From assembly GCF_001006305.1 (NCBI RefSeq), contig NZ_LBHJ01000002.1:310001-374000 (forward strand): 64,000 nucleotides of DNA. Reading direction: 5' to 3'. Of the stretch, positions 1-8,392 are shown piece by piece. The DNA comes from Silvibacterium bohemicum. GTDB lineage: Bacteria > Acidobacteriota > Terriglobia > Terriglobales > Acidobacteriaceae. Numbering within the stretch: the stretch's first letter is position 1; the number at the start of each line of letters is the position of its first letter. The notes under the pieces were generated by a model that was not told where the DNA came from, made no database searches, and worked only from the letters and a program-made list of their open reading frames with translations. The position numbers were made by a program, and so were the translations under genes.

Positions 1-148
1 CAATCAAGTATAGCCGGGAGCGGACGGGAAGGGAAGAAGGAAGCGGCGGGTGCTGCAGAGGCTATGGCTCGAGGAGGCTTGCGGCTCGGGCCTGTTCGCT
101 TATGTCTTTGAATGCAAACCCCGGCAAGCAATTTCGGGCAAAGGACTC

Positions 149-700
149 TCAGGCAGCGATGGCACTGCCAGGCTCATCGCCGAGCGTGGGAAACGCATTC
201 ACCCGGTTCAACCATCCTTGCAGAAACATCGGATACTTCACGCCGAGCTGCTGATAATAAGCGATGCGCCCTTGTTTGTATCGGTCGTACACGGAAATCT
301 GATTCAGCCCGTTGAGAGCTTGCATGGATGCCGGGCCGAGGACGCCATCGACCACCACATTCGCGCCTAGTTCTTTCATCACGGACTGCAGCAGGCTGGT
401 CGCATGGGTGCCAGCGTTGATGTAGAAATCACAGACGATATCGGCGAGATCCTGGAGCGAAAATGAGTCGCCCTGCATGGGCCGCCAGTAATTGCTCTTG
501 TAGAGGATCCCAGCCTGTGCGTCGGTGAGCGCCTGAAGGTTTGCCGAGGTCGGATCGATCCCCAGCAGAGCATGCGAGCAGTGGGAAAAGGTGCGCATGG
601 TGATGCCTTTGTTGGTCTCGCCACCGGGATCGTTCGGGTTATCGACGTACCCACCCTCATTCTGTAGCAGGATGGGCAGAAAGAGATCGAAGCTGGCCAT
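149..700 (-). CDS. GH108-type N-acetylmuramidase with C-terminal peptidoglycan-binding domain
   Basis: Predicted peptidoglycan hydrolase of 183 residues, about the usual length for glycoside hydrolase family 108. The N-terminus carries the family signature: a Glu in an EGGY motif (E15-Y18) followed by DNPNDPGGETNKGIT (about residues 20-34). The Glu is the expected general acid that cleaves the glycan strand. The second half, with DGVLGPAS near residue 118, matches the PG_binding_3 domain that follows GH108 catalytic domains. There is no signal peptide, as in phage endolysins and the ZliS-type proteins of this family, so export would need a holin or another route. No phage gene is seen nearby. 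The ATG at 700 is only weakly supported by a GAGAA upstream. Family call is firm; biological role is inferred. Confidence 0.85.
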   Translation of the reverse strand: MASFDLFLPILLQNEGGYVDNPNDPGGETNKGITMRTFSHCSHALLGIDPTSANLQALTDAQAGILYKSNYWRPMQGDSFSLQDLADIVCDFYINAGTHATSLLQSVMKELGANVVVDGVLGPASMQALNGLNQISVYDRYKQGRIAYYQQLGVKYPMFLQGWLNRVNAFPTLGDEPGSAIAA

Positions 701-750
701 GAGTTGTTCTCGCAGGATGGAAATTCAGCGGGGATGGGCCGCAAACAAAA

Positions 751-776
751 AGGGAGACGCTGGATCGCGCCTCCCT
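751..776 (-). terminator. Rho-independent terminator
   Basis: Ten-base arms (751-760 and 767-776, one A/C mismatch) with a 6-nt loop. On the minus strand the stem is followed by a run of T. It lies about 145 bp beyond the stop of the secreted-protein gene at 921-1868 and would separate it from the muramidase gene downstream. Confidence 0.55.
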
Positions 777-920
777 CTTTACTTCAATCCAGAATACCAA
801 CGTGGCAGGCAATTCCATGCCAACTGTTTCCGGCCTTTAACTTCAAGCGTGCGCTGAAGTTAGAGGCAATTGCGTGGCGCGATCTCCTTGACGGGCCCAG
901 AGGACTCGCGAACGCTGCGG

Positions 921-1868
921 CTATTCGACCTTGTAGCTATCTTTGCCCCAGTGGAAGGAGAGCGTTGGCGAGCAGGCGTCGTTCTGCACATAGATGACCG
1001 TGTCGCCATTATCGTGGCCGGTGACCCACGGCGTCATCGCGACCACGAAGTGTCCTTGAGCATTTGGTTTGGCGCCCATAGGGCGTTTTTCACCGAAGGA
1101 TTCCGAGCCGGCTGTGAAATTCACTGTCGATGTGAATCCATCGCCCACGATCAGCACCAGTTCGTCATTTTTCGTGCCGCGAATGACCTGCAGCTTGCAG
1201 CCCTTATCCTCAGCCGTAATGGGAAACGGTACTAGGGTCGCCGCCGCACCATGCTTCTTGTCCGCGGCCACCAGGGCGATCCGAATGGCCTCGCCTTTGG
1301 CCACGGTTGCGGTTACTACCACGGGTTCGTTGGCCTTCATGGTTTTGCCGCAGGTGCCGGCGTCCGCGCCTCCGCAAACGGCGATGCCCGCGGCGTTGAC
1401 GGTGATGCCGTCCATCACCACGGCCACCTTGTCATTCAGCTCCCAGCGCAGCAGGGAAAGCTTCATCTCCGAGGTAAAACCTTTTCCCTGAAGCTGATAG
1501 GTGATCTGCGTGCCATTCTCGGCTTTGCTTCGGCCGGTTTCCTTGAGCTCCAGCGTGACGCCGGCTGTAGCCGACGTGGCCCAGTTATTCTGCGCCGCGG
1601 CGAGCTGGCGGATCTGGAAGCGCTCCCGCTCTGCGGCCTGCTCGGCCAGCTCGTCGGCCGTGGGCGTATGAGGATCGGAGGGCAGATCCTGCAGCTTCAA
1701 CGGCGCCGGGTTTGCCGGCGAGGGGGAAGGCGTCTGTGCAGGGGCGCTTGCGGCCTGCGGATCGGCCGGGCTTGCAGGAGCGTTGGGGCTGGGAGCAGAT
1801 TGGGCGAACGAAGCGATGCAGAGCGACGCAACCGCGCCGCCTGAAATCAGGGACGAAACAAAACGCAT
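921..1868 (-). CDS. secreted protein of unknown function
   Basis: A 315-residue protein with a clear Sec signal peptide: a basic start (MRFVSS), a hydrophobic stretch to about residue 20, and a probable cleavage after FAQSA. Residues 24-65 are a Pro/Ala/Ser linker. A short charged helical segment (about 75-100, with EQAAERERFQIRQL) leads into a domain with six cysteines that looks beta-rich, with repeated VVV/ATV strands. No family is recognised. It is divergently transcribed from the secreted protein starting at 1979, so both promoters must lie in the 110 bp between them. A stem-loop terminator sits downstream at 751-776. Likely periplasmic or outer-surface. Confidence 0.75.
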   Translation of the reverse strand: MRFVSSLISGGAVASLCIASFAQSAPSPNAPASPADPQAASAPAQTPSPSPANPAPLKLQDLPSDPHTPTADELAEQAAERERFQIRQLAAAQNNWATSATAGVTLELKETGRSKAENGTQITYQLQGKGFTSEMKLSLLRWELNDKVAVVMDGITVNAAGIAVCGGADAGTCGKTMKANEPVVVTATVAKGEAIRIALVAADKKHGAAATLVPFPITAEDKGCKLQVIRGTKNDELVLIVGDGFTSTVNFTAGSESFGEKRPMGAKPNAQGHFVVAMTPWVTGHDNGDTVIYVQNDACSPTLSFHWGKDSYKVE

Positions 1869-1978
1869 ACGGTGAGGATATACTGCCGCTCGAAGCGATG
1901 CGACGCCTACGCCTTTTCTGCGCTATCGAAATGACTCTCGACGCGGCAACCCGGGCCGGAAGTAGGATACTTGGAGAA

Positions 1979-2989
1979 ATGCGGGCGATGCCTTTCATCC
2001 TTCGAATTCTGCTTGCCGGAATCCTCTTCGCTGCGGCGATACCGTCTGCCTTTCCCCAGCCGGGCCGCGACCGCCTGATCCTCAAAGACGGCAGCTACCA
2101 GGTCATCACCAAATATGAGATGAAAGGCGACCGGGTTCGCTATTTCAGCGCCGAGCGCAACGAGTGGGAGGAGATTCCAGCCAGCCTCATCGATTGGCCG
2201 GCCACGGAGAAATGGAAGCACGATCACGATCCGTCCGCGACGAAGAGCGGCCCGGCGGACCCCAACGATCCGGGACAGATCGAGGCCGCCAAGATCGACG
2301 CCGAAGAGTATGCGGCTCGCAACGACGAGCTGGCGCGCATGCCGATGATCTCTCCGGGATTGCGTCTGCCCGATGAAAGCGGCGTCTGGATCCTCGACAC
2401 CTATCATGGTGACCCGGAGCTGGTTCACGCATTCCAGGCCAATGGCGATCTCAACCGCGCGACGGAGCACAGCATTCTCCACGCCGCGTTCGGTGCAACC
2501 GGCGGAGCGAAGGAGCTGGTTCGCATCGAGGGAGCCACCTCTAAGGTCCAGCTCCACGTCGACCAGCCGGTGATTTACGTGAGCCTGGACAGGCCTGCCG
2601 ACTCCGAGGACACTGCGCCCGAATCAGCTCTCACCGTGGATACTCATGGCGCGAATGCGGCCAAGGACAAAAACTCGCATAGCTCGCCCGATAGCCGCTA
2701 TGCGATTATCCGGTTGAACAGCGCCCACAATCTGCGCACTGCAATCGGCACCGAAGTCTATCGTCTCGATCAGCCCAGGGGATCGGAAGATATCGTCGAA
2801 ACGACGAAAGAGATTCTGCCCGGCGCGCGCTGGATGAAGCTGACCCTCAAGCAGCCTTTACTCATCGGCGAATATGCGCTGATCGAGATCCTCTCGCCGC
2901 ACGAGGTCAACCTCGATGTCTGGGACTTCGGAGTGAATCCTCGCGCACGGGAAAACAAGGACACCCGCTCGCCCGTCGAGACGCCGTAG
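1979..2989 (+). CDS. secreted protein of unknown function, conserved acidobacterial type
   Basis: Predicted 336-residue exported protein. The first residues (MRAMPFILRILLAG onward to about residue 26) are a signal peptide. The mature N-terminus reads RLILKDGSYQVITKYEMKG and continues with EWEEIPASLIDWPATEKW, a short domain I associate with secreted acidobacterial hypotheticals (recollection, not a search). The reading frame stays open far upstream (to 1712), but that part is antisense to the neighbour and lacks a signal peptide, so the start is placed here. An alternative ATG at 1988 has better spacing to the GGAGA at 1973-1977. The C-terminal half (residues 190-320) is beta-rich and contains no recognisable catalytic motif. 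Confidence 0.75.
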   Translation: MRAMPFILRILLAGILFAAAIPSAFPQPGRDRLILKDGSYQVITKYEMKGDRVRYFSAERNEWEEIPASLIDWPATEKWKHDHDPSATKSGPADPNDPGQIEAAKIDAEEYAARNDELARMPMISPGLRLPDESGVWILDTYHGDPELVHAFQANGDLNRATEHSILHAAFGATGGAKELVRIEGATSKVQLHVDQPVIYVSLDRPADSEDTAPESALTVDTHGANAAKDKNSHSSPDSRYAIIRLNSAHNLRTAIGTEVYRLDQPRGSEDIVETTKEILPGARWMKLTLKQPLLIGEYALIEILSPHEVNLDVWDFGVNPRARENKDTRSPVETP

Positions 2990-3050
2990 CAGCCGGCTCA
3001 TGTCTTACGCTCCCCGGCACTGGCGTGCTGACGGCAACGAGTTAGAGCGT

Positions 3051-4130
3051 CTAAGAAGGCGGGGCGTGGGAAGAGGGAAGAATTCCGAATCCGGCCACGG
3101 CCACGTTGTCCCGGGAGAGGCCTTTCACCAGGTACATCATGGAATCGGCCGAGCGGATGATTTCGTGGACTGAAGTACCATCTTCCGGGTAGGTTGCGAC
3201 GCCGAAGCTGGCGCGCACGTTCAGCGTCAGGCCGTCGATCTCGTAGATCTTTTCGCGCAGCGCGCTGTGCAGCCGTGCCGCTGTCTCCTGGGCCGCCAAT
3301 TTGCCCGATTCGGGGAGCAGCACGGTGAATTCGTCGCCCCCATAGCGAAAGACCGAATCCACGCCGCGCACCTGCGACTTGAGGACCTGACCGACTTCGA
3401 CCAGCAACTGGCTGCCTACCAGGTGTCCATACCGGTCATTCACTGCTTTGAAATGATCCAGATCGACGAAGATCAGGCTGAAGCGGGAGTGAAAACGCCG
3501 CGCGCGCTCGATCTCGGCCTCCAGCTGCCGGTAGAGATAGCGAACGTTATAGAGGCCGGTGCAGTCGTCGGTGATGGTCAGCTCATGGATGCGCTCCATG
3601 GAGCGGGAGTTTTCGATGGCGATGGCCGCGTAATCGCACAACACGTGGAGAAACGAGATGGTGTAGTCGCTCAGCGTGTCCAGACGGCAATTGATGAGCT
3701 GGATGACGCCCAGCGTTTGCAGCCTCGACCGCAGGGGCATGCAGATCGCCGAACGCACGCGGAAGTTCGCGCCGGCAATCTTCTCTTTGGACAATCCGGC
3801 AAAACGGGGGTCGCGGTCGACCTCGGGAACGATAAGGCTTTCGCCATGTTCGGCGACCCAGCCGGCGATGCCCTGGCCGAGAGGAACGCGAACCTCACGC
3901 AAATCGGCCTCGGCCTGACCGATGGCAACGGCGTAGTAGAGCTCTTTGCGCGGTTCGTCCATGAGCAGGAGAGACCAGGTCTCCGGCTCGAAGAACTGCT
4001 CCATCTGCTGCATGATGGTGCGCAGAATCGTATCGCGATCCAGCGAGGAGGTCAGCGCCCGTGCAACGTTATGAAACACCAGCAGATCGCGCAGGTTTGG
4101 ATCGCCGGAAATGAAGTCGTTCAACGCCAT
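3051..4130 (-). CDS. GAF-GGDEF diguanylate cyclase
   Basis: A 359-residue cytoplasmic enzyme predicted to make cyclic di-GMP from two GTP. Residues 20-170 form a GAF sensor domain (ligand unknown). Residues 190-345 are a GGDEF domain with the intact active-site motif RYGGDEF at about 261-267. An RxxD inhibitory site (RGVD) lies exactly five residues before GGDEF, so product feedback inhibition is expected. No transmembrane segment or EAL domain is present, so this is a soluble cyclase only. It is encoded alone, convergent with the secreted protein at 1979-2989 and divergent from the aldo/keto reductase at 4234. The signal sensed by the GAF domain cannot be read from sequence. Confidence 0.95.
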   Translation of the reverse strand: MALNDFISGDPNLRDLLVFHNVARALTSSLDRDTILRTIMQQMEQFFEPETWSLLLMDEPRKELYYAVAIGQAEADLREVRVPLGQGIAGWVAEHGESLIVPEVDRDPRFAGLSKEKIAGANFRVRSAICMPLRSRLQTLGVIQLINCRLDTLSDYTISFLHVLCDYAAIAIENSRSMERIHELTITDDCTGLYNVRYLYRQLEAEIERARRFHSRFSLIFVDLDHFKAVNDRYGHLVGSQLLVEVGQVLKSQVRGVDSVFRYGGDEFTVLLPESGKLAAQETAARLHSALREKIYEIDGLTLNVRASFGVATYPEDGTSVHEIIRSADSMMYLVKGLSRDNVAVAGFGILPSSHAPPS

Positions 4131-4233
4131 GGCTGTCTCTTATCTGCTGATTCTCACACACTTGCGTGCCGACCGGCTCATGCGCCCGGTGGCAGTCCGT
4201 GATAAAAAGGTAGCGATCCCAGCGAGGTGAATC

Positions 4234-5325
4234 GTGGTCGATCCTAAAGCTCCTAGCCTCTCTTCCCATTCGAAAACAGATCGCCGCCAGTTCCTGAAAC
4301 AATCTGGAGCGGTTACCGCTGCTGTGTTGGCGACATCAACAATGCCGGCGCATGCGGGTACGAATACTTCATTGCCGGCATTGCCTTCCAATCCCCGCAC
4401 CCAGGCCGCCATGCCTACGCGCAACCTCGGCAAAACGGGATACAAGGTCGGCATCTTTTCGCTGGGCGGCCAGGCTGCTCTGGAAAAGGGCGACAACTTC
4501 GACGTTGCCGTGCCCATCATCGAGCGCGCCCTCGACCTAGGCGTCAACTATATCGACACTTCCTCGATTTACGGTGGGCCGCCGCGCTGGAGCGAGCAAT
4601 ACGTCGGCCAGGTGATGAAGCACCGCCGCAACGAGGCCTTCCTTGCCACCAAGACCAAGGAACGCACCCGCGACGCGTCCATGCAGATGATCGAAAAATC
4701 ACTGCAGCTGCTCAACACCGACCACATCGATCTGTGGCAGCTCCACGATATCGGCACACAGACCGATGTCGATCAGATCTTTGCCAAGGGGGGCGCGATG
4801 GAAGCGCTGCTGGAGATGAAGGAGCAGAAGGTGGTCCGCAACCTGGGCATCACCGGCCATTATCGCCCCGACTCCCTGATCGATTGCATCCACCGCTATC
4901 CCTTCGACTGCATTCTGATGGCGCTCAACGCCGCCGATACGCACCACTACAGCTTTAACGATGCGCTTCTCCCGCTGGCTGTCGAAAAGGAGATGGGCAT
5001 CATCGGCATGAAGGTCCCCGCCCGCGGACGCCTGCTGGCATCGTGGACTCCTCCGCCGCTCGAGCAGCAGAAGCACATGTGGGAGGGCATGGTGATCGCC
5101 GACCGATCGGGCCCACTCAAGATGCGCGAGGCCATGTACTACACGCTCTCACGCCCGGTGAGCACGGTGATTATCGGCTGCGACACCATCGCGCAGCTGG
5201 AAGAGAACGTGCAGCTGGCCCGAGACTTTACGCCGCTCTCCGATAGCCAGCAGACGCATCTCGCGACCATCTCCGAGCCGGTCTCGAAGCCGTCGCTGTT
5301 TTTCCGGTTTTACGACCGGGCTTGA
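4234..5325 (+). CDS. Tat-exported aldo/keto reductase
   Basis: A 363-residue NAD(P)H-dependent oxidoreductase of the aldo/keto reductase superfamily with an N-terminal twin-arginine signal (DRRQFLKQSG at about 12-21, then a hydrophobic stretch ending TMPAHA). The catalytic tetrad is present: Asp in NYIDTSSIYGG, Tyr in the same motif, Lys in ATKTKERT and His in LWQLHDIG. The barrel is complete, with the cofactor-binding end SRPVSTVIIGCDTIAQLEEN near residue 310. Tat export implies folding with cofactor in the cytoplasm before export; periplasmic members of this type are common in Acidobacteriota and Planctomycetota. Translation probably starts at the GTG at 4234 after GAGGTG. The substrate is unknown. 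Confidence 0.9.
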   Translation: MVDPKAPSLSSHSKTDRRQFLKQSGAVTAAVLATSTMPAHAGTNTSLPALPSNPRTQAAMPTRNLGKTGYKVGIFSLGGQAALEKGDNFDVAVPIIERALDLGVNYIDTSSIYGGPPRWSEQYVGQVMKHRRNEAFLATKTKERTRDASMQMIEKSLQLLNTDHIDLWQLHDIGTQTDVDQIFAKGGAMEALLEMKEQKVVRNLGITGHYRPDSLIDCIHRYPFDCILMALNAADTHHYSFNDALLPLAVEKEMGIIGMKVPARGRLLASWTPPPLEQQKHMWEGMVIADRSGPLKMREAMYYTLSRPVSTVIIGCDTIAQLEENVQLARDFTPLSDSQQTHLATISEPVSKPSLFFRFYDRA

Positions 5326-5332
5326 GGCAGGT

Positions 5333-5367
5333 GGAGCCCCACGTCTCAAAGCGAGATGTGGGACTCC
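5333..5367. repeat. REP-like palindrome (copy 1)
   Basis: A hairpin eight bases past the reductase stop. The inner arms are CCCACGTCTC (5338-5347) and GAGATGTGGG (5353-5362), with one G-U pair and a 5-nt loop. GGAG and CTCC extend the stem beyond one mismatch. The same CACGTCTC/GAGACGTG core recurs at 23795-23818 and, degenerate, at 7029-7049. No T-run follows, so it is more likely a dispersed palindrome than an intrinsic terminator. Confidence 0.6.
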
Positions 5368-5443
5368 CAGTTTATAGCATCGCCCAGATGACTCTGATTA
5401 CGGCCTGCATATCGGGAATCTCCTCCGCTTCGAAGAAGGCTCT

Positions 5444-5977
5444 TTATAAGGTTTGTGGGGTGGGCGCTTTGATTTCAAAGTGGGCAATATTAGTTTTGAT
5501 CCAGCGCTCGGGTCCATTCGGAGGACTGGATGGATCGCACAGCTCCATTGAGACGCTGTAATCACCCGGTGTGCTTAGATCGTAGAAGTAGGCCAAATCA
5601 TACTTTTGCGCAGTTTCCGAATCAGGAAAAATCTTCCGACCAACGACAGGTCCCTCCAATAATGCCGGACCATCTCCCGGGCGAAAGTCGCCAAGCATAT
5701 GACGATAAAGTTCGGTCTTGGGCGGCTCGCCATTTTTGGTGGTGAGATGAATACGGTAGAGGTAACTTGCTGTAGAAAACCAAACCTCATTTTCGCTGAT
5801 GTTCTTGACAGTCATGACCACGATCGGCTTTTCCCCGATGGCGTAAGTGTTCTTTTGCAGTGATACGTGAACGGAAACCGAATCTGACTGGTTACTCGCT
5901 GGAGCGGTTTGAGCTTTTGAGGAAGTCTGAGCCCCGATCATCGTCACGAGCATTACAAGCGCACAAATCGTCTGCAT
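5444..5977 (-). CDS. secreted protein of unknown function
   Basis: A 177-residue protein with an N-terminal signal peptide ([20 protein letters not shown], cleavage near residue 22). The mature part reads as a single beta-sandwich: [19 protein letters not shown], then [18 protein letters not shown]. This resembles the Ig-like or BsuPI-type fold seen in many small secreted proteins, but no enzyme motif is present and I cannot name the family. The base composition is clearly less GC-rich than the flanking genes, suggesting recent acquisition. It converges on the reductase at 4234-5325 with a REP-like palindrome between them. Likely periplasmic. Confidence 0.7.
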   Translation of the reverse strand: MQTICALVMLVTMIGAQTSSKAQTAPASNQSDSVSVHVSLQKNTYAIGEKPIVVMTVKNISENEVWFSTASYLYRIHLTTKNGEPPKTELYRHMLGDFRPGDGPALLEGPVVGRKIFPDSETAQKYDLAYFYDLSTPGDYSVSMELCDPSSPPNGPERWIKTNIAHFEIKAPTPQTL

Positions 5978-6117
5978 ATCGATTCCTCAAGCCTGCACTC
6001 CAACATACACTCCACGGTCAATTCAATCTGCTACTGGCCGGTAGTTCTGGTTGTCAGGCGTTATGTCGACAGAGTACTTTTGATGTCGAATCTGAGATTT
6101 CCCCGAGGAGAATTCGT

Positions 6118-6972
6118 ATGCAGGCACATGCCGCAGACCAGCCGCTCGCCCACGTCGATCAGTGGGACGACTTTGTCGCCAGCCGCTACCGCGAAGGGAA
6201 ATCGGAAGACGAATTCCGCGTTTATGACGCCGCGGCCAATCCCGGCGTTGCCGAGTTTTACCGGCAGAACCATGCCTACCAGACCTTCGATTTCGTGCAG
6301 CAGAAGCGCGCCGAGTTTCTGGCTCTGAAAAAGGGCAAGAAGAGCATCTGGGAGTGCGCCGAGTTCCTCAACACGCTGGTCGACGAGAGCGATCCGGACA
6401 CCGATCTGTCGCAGATCGAGCATCTGATGCAGACCTCTGAGGCGATCCGCCGCGACGGCCATCCCCGCTGGTTCGTCCTTGCCGGATTCATCCACGACCT
6501 GGGCAAGACGCTCTGTCTCTATGGTGAGCCGCAATGGGCGGTGGTCGGCGATACCTTCCCGGTGGGCTGCGCTTATTCCGACCAGATCGTCTATCCGGAA
6601 TACTTCGCGGCGAATCCGGATATGCAGGTGCCCGAGTACCAGACGAAGTATGGCGTCTGCGAGCCGAATTGCGGTTTGGACAAGGTTTTCATGTCCTGGG
6701 GACACGATGAGTACATCTACCACGTAACGCGGGATTACATGCCGGTAGAGGCGCAGTATATGCTGCGCTACCACTCCTTCTACGCTGCTCACCGCCACGG
6801 CGCCTATCAGCACCTGATGAACGAGCAGGATCACACCATGTTCGAGTGGGTGCGCAAGTTCAACCCGTACGATCTCTACTCCAAAGGACAGGCCAAGCCG
6901 GATATGAAGGCTCTATTGCCCTATTATCAGGACCTGATCGCGGAGTTCTTCCCGGAAAAGATCGACTGGTAG
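6118..6972 (+). CDS. myo-inositol oxygenase
   Basis: A 284-residue protein, the same size as animal myo-inositol oxygenases, which use a mixed-valent di-iron centre and O2 to cleave myo-inositol to D-glucuronate. The HD-type metal-ligand motifs are present: [10 protein letters not shown] at about 121-130, [11 protein letters not shown] near 195-205, and [14 protein letters not shown] around 219-232. The frame remains open upstream, but the start is set at the ATG at 6118 because GAGGAG lies 7 nt before it (6105-6110) and homology begins there. No inositol permease, uronate isomerase or other catabolic gene is adjacent. A strong terminator at 6983-7018 closes the unit, so the gene is monocistronic. 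Bacterial members are uncommon but known. Confidence 0.93.
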   Translation: MQAHAADQPLAHVDQWDDFVASRYREGKSEDEFRVYDAAANPGVAEFYRQNHAYQTFDFVQQKRAEFLALKKGKKSIWECAEFLNTLVDESDPDTDLSQIEHLMQTSEAIRRDGHPRWFVLAGFIHDLGKTLCLYGEPQWAVVGDTFPVGCAYSDQIVYPEYFAANPDMQVPEYQTKYGVCEPNCGLDKVFMSWGHDEYIYHVTRDYMPVEAQYMLRYHSFYAAHRHGAYQHLMNEQDHTMFEWVRKFNPYDLYSKGQAKPDMKALLPYYQDLIAEFFPEKIDW

Positions 6973-6982
6973 AGCTTTAAGA

Positions 6983-7018
6983 GATGGGAGAGCCCGGCTT
7001 CGGCCGGGCTTTCCCATC
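6983..7018 (+). terminator. Rho-independent-type terminator after myo-inositol oxygenase
   Basis: Sixteen-base arms (6983-6998 and 7003-7018) with a single G-U pair, closed by a TTCG tetraloop. It starts 10 nt after the stop codon. The downstream U-tract is poor, but the very stable stem makes a 3' end here likely. Confidence 0.7.
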
Positions 7019-7028
7019 TTGGTGATCT

Positions 7029-7054
7029 CACATCTTAGGTCGAGACGTGGGCAC
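7029..7054. repeat. degenerate REP-like palindrome (copy 3)
   Basis: A short stem, CACATCT (7029-7035) with AGACGTG (7043-7049), followed by GGCACC. The core and the GGCACC tail match the better copies at 5333 and 23795. It lies between the inositol oxygenase terminator and the Fic gene 3' end. Weak on its own; listed because of the shared sequence. Confidence 0.35.
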
Positions 7055-7059
7055 CGACG

Positions 7060-8166
7060 TCAACGACGTCTTTCAACGATGCCTTCAAGATCGGGCAGCC
7101 ACCAGATCGAAGCCCGCCTACCGGCACTCGATCGATATACGCGAAGAATTTTGTCGCGTTCAAGTGCCTGCAGCATGATCATCAATGTCTGCTTACTTGG
7201 AGGATCGCCTTTCCACTGCAGGTGGCCAGCCTGAAAATACTGCAGTTGAAATGCCGCATCCAATAAGGGAACCGCATATCGAGATCGAGTTGCTGCGATA
7301 AATTTCTCTTTCAAGTTCTCATAAAGCCGAAGAATTTCATCTGCCGTAGTGGCATTTCTTTGTGCCTGTGCGGTAACGGCATTTAAGAAAAACTCTACCC
7401 ACAGGCGCCATGAATTCCGCACCCGTCCAAGATCATTTAACCGATCTACGTATTCTTCCTTGTGCTGTTCAATGTACTCGGACATATAAAAAGTTGGTTC
7501 GGGCAACAGACCGTGTTCGAAAAGGAAGATAGGGATCAGAATTCTGCCAATTCTGCCGTTCCCATCTAAAAATGGGTGAAGAAATTCGAATTGCGCGTGG
7601 ATAAGTGCGAGCCTGGCTAGCGGATCATCGTCGGAATGGTAATATTTTTCCCAATTGCTTAGAGAGTGTTCCAGCTTCATCCAGTCGGGTGGGACAAATC
7701 GAATCTGTTCAACCCCGCCAATTCGGGAGCCGATGTAGTTTTGTTGCCGTCGAAATTCCCCAGGGGCTTTGTTGTGCCCTCGAACGCTAGACAATAAGAC
7801 TTTATGCAGCCTCAAAAGAAGATTTAAGTTGAAAGGCCTGTTCTTGAGTTCGCGGGTCGCAACATCGAGCGCAGACCGATAGTTCAAAATTTCTTCAATA
7901 TCATGGCGTCGGGCCTCTAATTGCGGCGCCTCTCCCGCTTCGAACTGTAAAACCTCACCCATCGTCGCTAATGTGCCCTCAATGCGAGAAGATAGGACGG
8001 CCTCCTGTAAACGCAGCGGGGATAGCAGTAGGTTGCTGTTCGGCAGGCGGCGAAGCATTCCGCTATATTCAGCGAGGCTGCGATTTGCCCGTCCAAGGGC
8101 GGGGATAAGAGCTAACCAATCACTGCGAGTGAGAAGTGGAAGGTCTTGAGGCAGAGCAGGCCGCAT
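7060..8166 (-). CDS. Fic-domain AMP transferase (Fic_N, Fic, C-terminal winged helix)
   Basis: A 368-residue Fic protein predicted to transfer AMP (or another nucleotide moiety) from ATP to a Ser/Thr/Tyr of a target. The catalytic motif HPFLDGNGRIGR (about residues 195-206) is intact. An N-terminal inhibitory motif SSRIEG (Ser-x3-Glu-Gly, about 61-66) marks it as a class II, autoinhibited Fic. Order: Fic_N about 25-100, Fic 110-240, C-terminal winged-helix-like segment about 295-365. The ATG at 8166 is chosen rather than the TTG at 8226: a TATACT -10 box ends 6 bases before it and TTTACA lies 17 bp further up, predicting a leaderless mRNA. GC content is lower than that of its neighbours, consistent with transfer. 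No antitoxin gene is adjacent. Confidence 0.92.
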   Translation of the reverse strand: MRPALPQDLPLLTRSDWLALIPALGRANRSLAEYSGMLRRLPNSNLLLSPLRLQEAVLSSRIEGTLATMGEVLQFEAGEAPQLEARRHDIEEILNYRSALDVATRELKNRPFNLNLLLRLHKVLLSSVRGHNKAPGEFRRQQNYIGSRIGGVEQIRFVPPDWMKLEHSLSNWEKYYHSDDDPLARLALIHAQFEFLHPFLDGNGRIGRILIPIFLFEHGLLPEPTFYMSEYIEQHKEEYVDRLNDLGRVRNSWRLWVEFFLNAVTAQAQRNATTADEILRLYENLKEKFIAATRSRYAVPLLDAAFQLQYFQAGHLQWKGDPPSKQTLMIMLQALERDKILRVYRSSAGRRASIWWLPDLEGIVERRR

Positions 8167-8192
8167 AAACGGAGTATACGTAAGAGATTTTT

Positions 8193-8226
8193 TTGTGTAA
8201 ATCAAAGCTGGGTTTGGTTTACACAA
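8193..8226 (-). promoter_or_regulatory. candidate Fic operator over the -35 box
   Basis: A perfect 9-bp inverted repeat, TTGTGTAAA at 8193-8201 and TTTACACAA at 8218-8226, with 16 bp between arms. The arm near the gene contains the proposed -35 hexamer (TTTACA, minus strand, 8201-8196). The -10 box TATACT is at 8178-8173, with a spacer of 17 bp. A dimer bound here would block polymerase. The Fic protein's own winged-helix tail is a possible binder (inference). Confidence 0.55.
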
Positions 8227-8392
8227 GCAAGATTAAGGCATAAATCCTAGACACAAATCTGCGCTCAATCGCTGCATATTGGATGGTGGTATCACCTTGC
8301 TACAAGATGTTGTGATTTTTCATTTTGAGGTCGATTCGCGATTGTAAGTTCACTACTCATGATGCAGCATGTCCAGATTGAGTTCGCGTTCA

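Noticed and set aside
149-700. The GH108 muramidase as part of a prophage
   Set aside because: No phage structural, holin, integrase or attachment-site signals are seen in the flanking sequence.
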